A DNA stretch of 9,215 nucleotides from assembly GCA_009929975.1 (NCBI GenBank), contig RZZF01000054.1, positions 1 to 9,215 of the forward strand, read 5' to 3'. The notes under the pieces are model-generated. The model was not told where the DNA came from, searched no databases, and saw nothing but the letters and a program-made list of their open reading frames with translations. The stretch is from Clostridia bacterium. GTDB taxonomy: Bacteria; Bacillota; Clostridia; Saccharofermentanales; UBA5734. The translations under genes and the position numbers were made by a program. The stretch's first letter is position 1, and every line of letters begins with the position of its first letter. Shown here one piece after another: positions 6,273 through 9,215 of this stretch.

Positions 6273-8653
6273 ATGATAACCACTGAATTGATTACAGATA
6301 AGATTGCCGCCCATATCAGGGCTGAATCCGCTCATCCCGTTGCCAATGCGTCGCCATTCGAGTTCTGGCGTGCGTTGTCACGAACGATTGTCGAACTGAT
6401 GGCCGATAACTGGAACCAGAGCACCCATGTTCAATTGGACGGCCGCCGTGCCCATTATCTGTCGGCAGAATTTCTTGTCGGCCGTGCCCTGCTCAATAAC
6501 CTGGTCAATCTGGGCCTTTATGAGGTTGTCCGGGACGCTGTCAGCCAGATGGGATATGAACTGTCCGAGCTTGAGGAGCAGGAAATAGATCCGGGACTCG
6601 GCAACGGCGGCCTCGGTCGCCTGGCCGCCTGCTTTCTTGATTCCAGCGCGACCCATAATCTGCCGGTGACCGGCTATGGAATCCTTTATCGCTATGGCCT
6701 GTTCAAGCAGACCATCGAAGACGGTTTTCAGAAGGAGTATCCTGACGCGTGGAAAGAACGGGAATACCCGTTTATCATCCGCCGTGACCAGGAGAAGGTC
6801 CTGATCCATTATAAGGATATCGACGTGTATGCTGTTCCTTATGATATGCCGATCAGCGGATATGAGACGAAGAATATCAACACGCTTCGTCTCTGGGCCG
6901 CGGAACCCGCTGAAGAATTTGATTTCAATCTGTTCAATTCGCAGCGGTTTGATGACGCGGTGATTGAACGCAACCGGGTCAATGATATCTTCCGTGTCCT
7001 GTACCCCAACGATACTTCTTACGACGGCAAGGTTCTGCGTGTCCGCCAGCAATATTTCTTTGTCAGCGCGTCGCTGCAGACGATTGTCCGTCAGCATGTG
7101 GAAAAACACGGTACGGATTTTTCCACATTTGCCGATGAAAATGTCATTCAGCTGAACGATACTCATCCTGTCATCGCCATCCCCGAGCTCATGCGGCTGC
7201 TGACAGAAGTGTATACGGTTGACTGGGCGGCCGCCTGGTCGATCACCCGCAAGACCTTTGCCTACACGAATCACACGGTCATGGCCGAAGCACTGGAAAA
7301 ATGGGATATCGGTATTTTTCAGTTTCTTTTCCCCTGGATTTACGCGATCACTGAGAGGATACATCATCAATTCTGCGAGGAAATGCGCAGTCGTGGGATG
7401 AACGATGAAAAAATACGATACATGCACCGATCGGGGATGGCAAGGTCCGTATGGCCTGGCTCGCGGTGTACGGATCATTCTCTGTCAATGGCGTGGCCGC
7501 GATGCACACCGAAATTCTCAAGCAGGATACCCTGGCTGATTTCTATGCGGTCTGGCCTGAGAAATTCAGGAACAAAACGAACGGAGTGACCCCGCGTCGC
7601 TGGCTGAAGATGGCCAATCCCGGCCTGGCTGATCTGCTGACCCGCTGTGCTGGTCATGACAAATGGGTGACCGATCTCGATCAATTACAGGAACTGGAAA
7701 AATTCAAGGATGATGATGATGTCATACGCCGGCTCATCGCGGTCAAACGGCAGAATAAGCAGAGGCTGGCCCGCCAGCTCGAGAAGATTGAAGGCATCAC
7801 AGTCAATCCTGACGCGGTTTTTGATATTCAGATCAAGCGCCTGCACGAATATAAACGTCAGTTCCTTAACGCGCTGTTGATTCTCGATCAGTATTTCAAA
7901 CTGAAGGAAACACCTGATTCAGATTTTCCGCCGGTTGTCTATCTATTCGGCGCCAAGGCCGCTCCCGGCTATTTCCGGGCCAAATCAATTATCAAGTTCA
8001 TCAATGAAGTCGCTCGCCTGGTCAACCATGATCCCGATATCAAGGGCAGAATCCAGGTTCACTTCATTGCCAACTACAATGTCAGCTGGGCGGAAAAGCT
8101 GTTCCCCGCGGCGGATGTATCGGAACAGATCTCAACCGTCGGTATGGAAGCCTCCGGTACCGGCAACATGAAATTCATGATGAATGGCGCCTTGACCATC
8201 GGAACTTGTGACGGTGCCAATGTCGAAATCGCGGAAACGGTCGGTGATGAGAACTGTTATGTCTTCGGCTGTAAGGTCGAACACTTCCAGGATACGCAGA
8301 ATTACTACAATCCGAAATGGCAATATGAACATGTTGAAGGATTGAAGCGCTGTGTCGACACCCTGATTGACGGTACGCTGAGTGATGGCGGGACCGGCAT
8401 GTTTCAGGATCTTTACAACGGGCTGCTGTATGGCTCAAGCTGGCAGCCGGCGGACCCCTTCTATGTTCTGGGAGATTTTGACGATTACCGCCACACCCGC
8501 CAGCTGCTGCTGGCGGATTATAATGATGAGATGGCCTGGGCCAGACGCTGCTGGATCAATATCGTACGCAGCGGCCGTTTCAGCTCAGACCGGACCATCC
8601 AGGAATACGCGGCAGATATCTGGCAGATTGAATCTCTCGCTCCGATGGTGTAA
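6273..8653 (+). CDS. glgP: Glycogen/maltodextrin phosphorylase, interrupted by a one-base frameshift near 7428
   Basis: This enzyme uses phosphate and pyridoxal phosphate to release glucose 1-phosphate from alpha-1,4-glucan ends. The gene occupies two frames: frame one from ATG 6273 to about 7428 (385 residues) and the -1 frame from 7430 to TAA 8651-8653. Restoring one base gives 793 residues, normal for the GT35 family. In order it shows HYLSAEFLVGRAL, IDPGLGNGGLGRLAACFLDS, NDTHPVIAIPELMRLL, GVTPRRWL, the phosphate-site block IKRLHEYKRQFLN (Lys522-Arg529 in the repaired numbering), and the PLP signature EASGTGNMKFMMN with the cofactor lysine at 634, followed by DGANVEI. Both halves are fully conserved, so a sequencing error or very recent mutation is more likely than an old pseudogene. 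As written, translation would run past the break into an unrelated tail ending at 7589. Whether it acts on glycogen or maltodextrin is open. Confidence 0.93.
7425..7432 (+). other. Frameshift site in glgP (apparent one-base deletion)
   Basis: The sequence CACCGATC reads in the first frame as KIRYMH then departs from the family, while the -1 frame resumes at ATC 7430 with IGDGKVRMAWLAVYG. One base is missing between about 7427 and 7430; CCG (Pro) or CGG (Arg) are equally good restored codons. Confidence 0.88.
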
Positions 8654-8660
8654 TCTGCAG

Positions 8661-8671
8661 AAAGGAGGTGA
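8661..8671 (+). promoter_or_regulatory. Very strong ribosome binding site of the solute-binding lipoprotein
   Basis: AAAGGAGGTGA is fully complementary to the typical 16S rRNA tail, and its GGAGG core ends 6 bases before ATG 8675. It lies in the 21-base gap after the glgP stop, so high-level translation from a shared glgP transcript is plausible. Confidence 0.85.
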
Positions 8672-8674
8672 ACC

Positions 8675-9215
8675 ATGCTGAAAATCGGCAGATGGCTTCT
8701 GACATTTGTTCTGACCACGCAATTGCTGGGCATGGGTTCCTGCCAGGGATCACCTCTTTCTGAGCTTGAATTAAACGATCCGGTCACGATCAGTTTCTAT
8801 CACTATTACTCCGGTGAACAGGCAGCCGAACTCGAACAGCAGATCACGACATTCTCGCAGACCGTCGGCAAAGACCGGGGAATCAGTGTTCTGGCGAAGG
8901 GCGTTGCCGGGGTCGCGCAGCTATCTGATTATCTGCTGACCCATTCAGCCGGCAGCGGCGGGCAGGGTGGACTGCCTGACCTGATGCTGATTTATCCTGA
9001 CACGGCCCTGGAACTGATCGGACGTGATCAGCTGGTCAATCTGGACCGGTACCTGACACCGGAAGATCTGTCGGTCTTCCCCGATTCTTATCTTGATCAC
9101 GGACGTCTCGGCAAAAACAATCATCTCTATCTGCTGCCATATGTCCGGGCCAGCGAAGTGGTGGCTGTCAACCAGGCAGACTGGCAGGCCTTTGCAGCGC
9201 GAAACAAGCGCTATT
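8675..9215 (+). CDS. ABC-transporter solute-binding lipoprotein, 3'-truncated by the window edge
   Basis: The frame is open from ATG 8675 to the end of the window (180 codons) without a stop. The N-terminus has a lipoprotein signal: Lys3 and Arg6, a hydrophobic core WLLTFVLTTQLLGM, and MGSC with Cys23 as the predicted lipidated residue. The mature part begins with a strand (PVTISFYHYYSGEQAAELEQQITTF) typical of family-1 extracellular sugar-binding proteins. It continues with LPDLMLIYPDTALELIGRDQLVNLDRYL and a LYLLPYVRASEVVAVNQ segment corresponding to the family's conserved 'G..Y..P.......YN' region. The full protein would normally be 400-450 residues, so over half is outside the window. It is only 21 bases after glgP, and ABC permease genes would be expected downstream. 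The ligand is unknown; an oligosaccharide is plausible from context. The fold assignment is good, sugar specificity is inference. Confidence 0.82.
   Translation, partial: MLKIGRWLLTFVLTTQLLGMGSCQGSPLSELELNDPVTISFYHYYSGEQAAELEQQITTFSQTVGKDRGISVLAKGVAGVAQLSDYLLTHSAGSGGQGGLPDLMLIYPDTALELIGRDQLVNLDRYLTPEDLSVFPDSYLDHGRLGKNNHLYLLPYVRASEVVAVNQADWQAFAARNKRY

Noticed and set aside
7407..7432. Programmed -1 ribosomal frameshift in glgP at the run of six A
   Set aside because: The first frame keeps family-like residues (RYMH) well past the A run, so the shift must lie at CACCG, which is not a slippery heptamer, and phosphorylases are not known to use recoding.
6378..7478. Minus-strand open frame of 366 codons opposite glgP
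   Set aside because: It lies antisense to a strongly conserved phosphorylase, has no recognisable domain, and is explained by codon bias of the plus-strand gene. Other minus-strand frames, such as 1377-1907 and 2304-2777, are rejected for the same reason.
7451..7490. Apparently odd residues in glgP (Trp, Tyr and Phe within MAWLAVYGSFSVNGVA) as signs of decay
   Set aside because: These positions vary in the family; for example Phe occurs at the same place in maltodextrin phosphorylases, so they do not indicate loss of function.
1..9215. CRISPR array, tRNA/rRNA genes, insertion sequence, attachment site or phage cluster
   Set aside because: No spaced repeats, cloverleaf or conserved RNA sequences, transposase motifs or terminal inverted repeats were seen; the only phage-like hint is the ~60-base fragment at the left edge.

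Overview
The window is a roughly 55% GC stretch of bacterial chromosome or metagenomic contig in which every gene reads on the plus strand. Strong AGGAGG-type ribosome binding sites, one nearly perfect housekeeping promoter and the protein families present suggest an anaerobic Bacillota (Firmicutes). That placement is an inference; no rRNA or other phylogenetic marker is present.

Layout. (1) 1-699 is the end of a Gfo/Idh/MocA-family oxidoreductase. Its first ~20 residues do not belong to that family and look like the Walker B region of a phage-type AAA ATPase, so the left edge is probably a chimeric join. (2) 696-4987 is a tightly packed run: a second Gfo/Idh/MocA oxidoreductase (ATGA overlap), an Eis-like GNAT N-acetyltransferase, a glycerate 2-kinase, and a small stand-alone HIRAN-domain protein overlapping the kinase by 23 bp. 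Gaps are 13 bp or less, so co-transcription is likely. (3) 4988-5084 holds a plausible promoter and a good ribosome binding site for a zinc-dependent polyol (sorbitol/xylitol-type) dehydrogenase at 5085-6155. (4) 6156-6272 holds a near-consensus promoter (TTGACC, 17 bp, TATAAT) and a structured leader for glycogen phosphorylase (6273-8653). That gene is split by an apparent single-base deletion near 7428. (5) 8675 to the end is the start of a lipoprotein solute-binding protein of an ABC importer; it runs off the right edge.

Together the genes describe carbohydrate catabolism: NAD(P)-dependent oxidation of sugars or cyclitols, polyol oxidation to ketoses, entry of glycerate into lower glycolysis, mobilisation of storage glucan as glucose 1-phosphate, and probable sugar import. 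The HIRAN protein and the Eis-like acetyltransferase are the two members whose role in this setting is not obvious. I saw no tRNA, rRNA, CRISPR array, insertion sequence or convincing intrinsic terminator, and nothing that amounts to a new multi-gene defence or mobile system. The points most worth checking are the chimeric left edge, the glycogen phosphorylase frameshift, the HIRAN protein, and the glgP leader.
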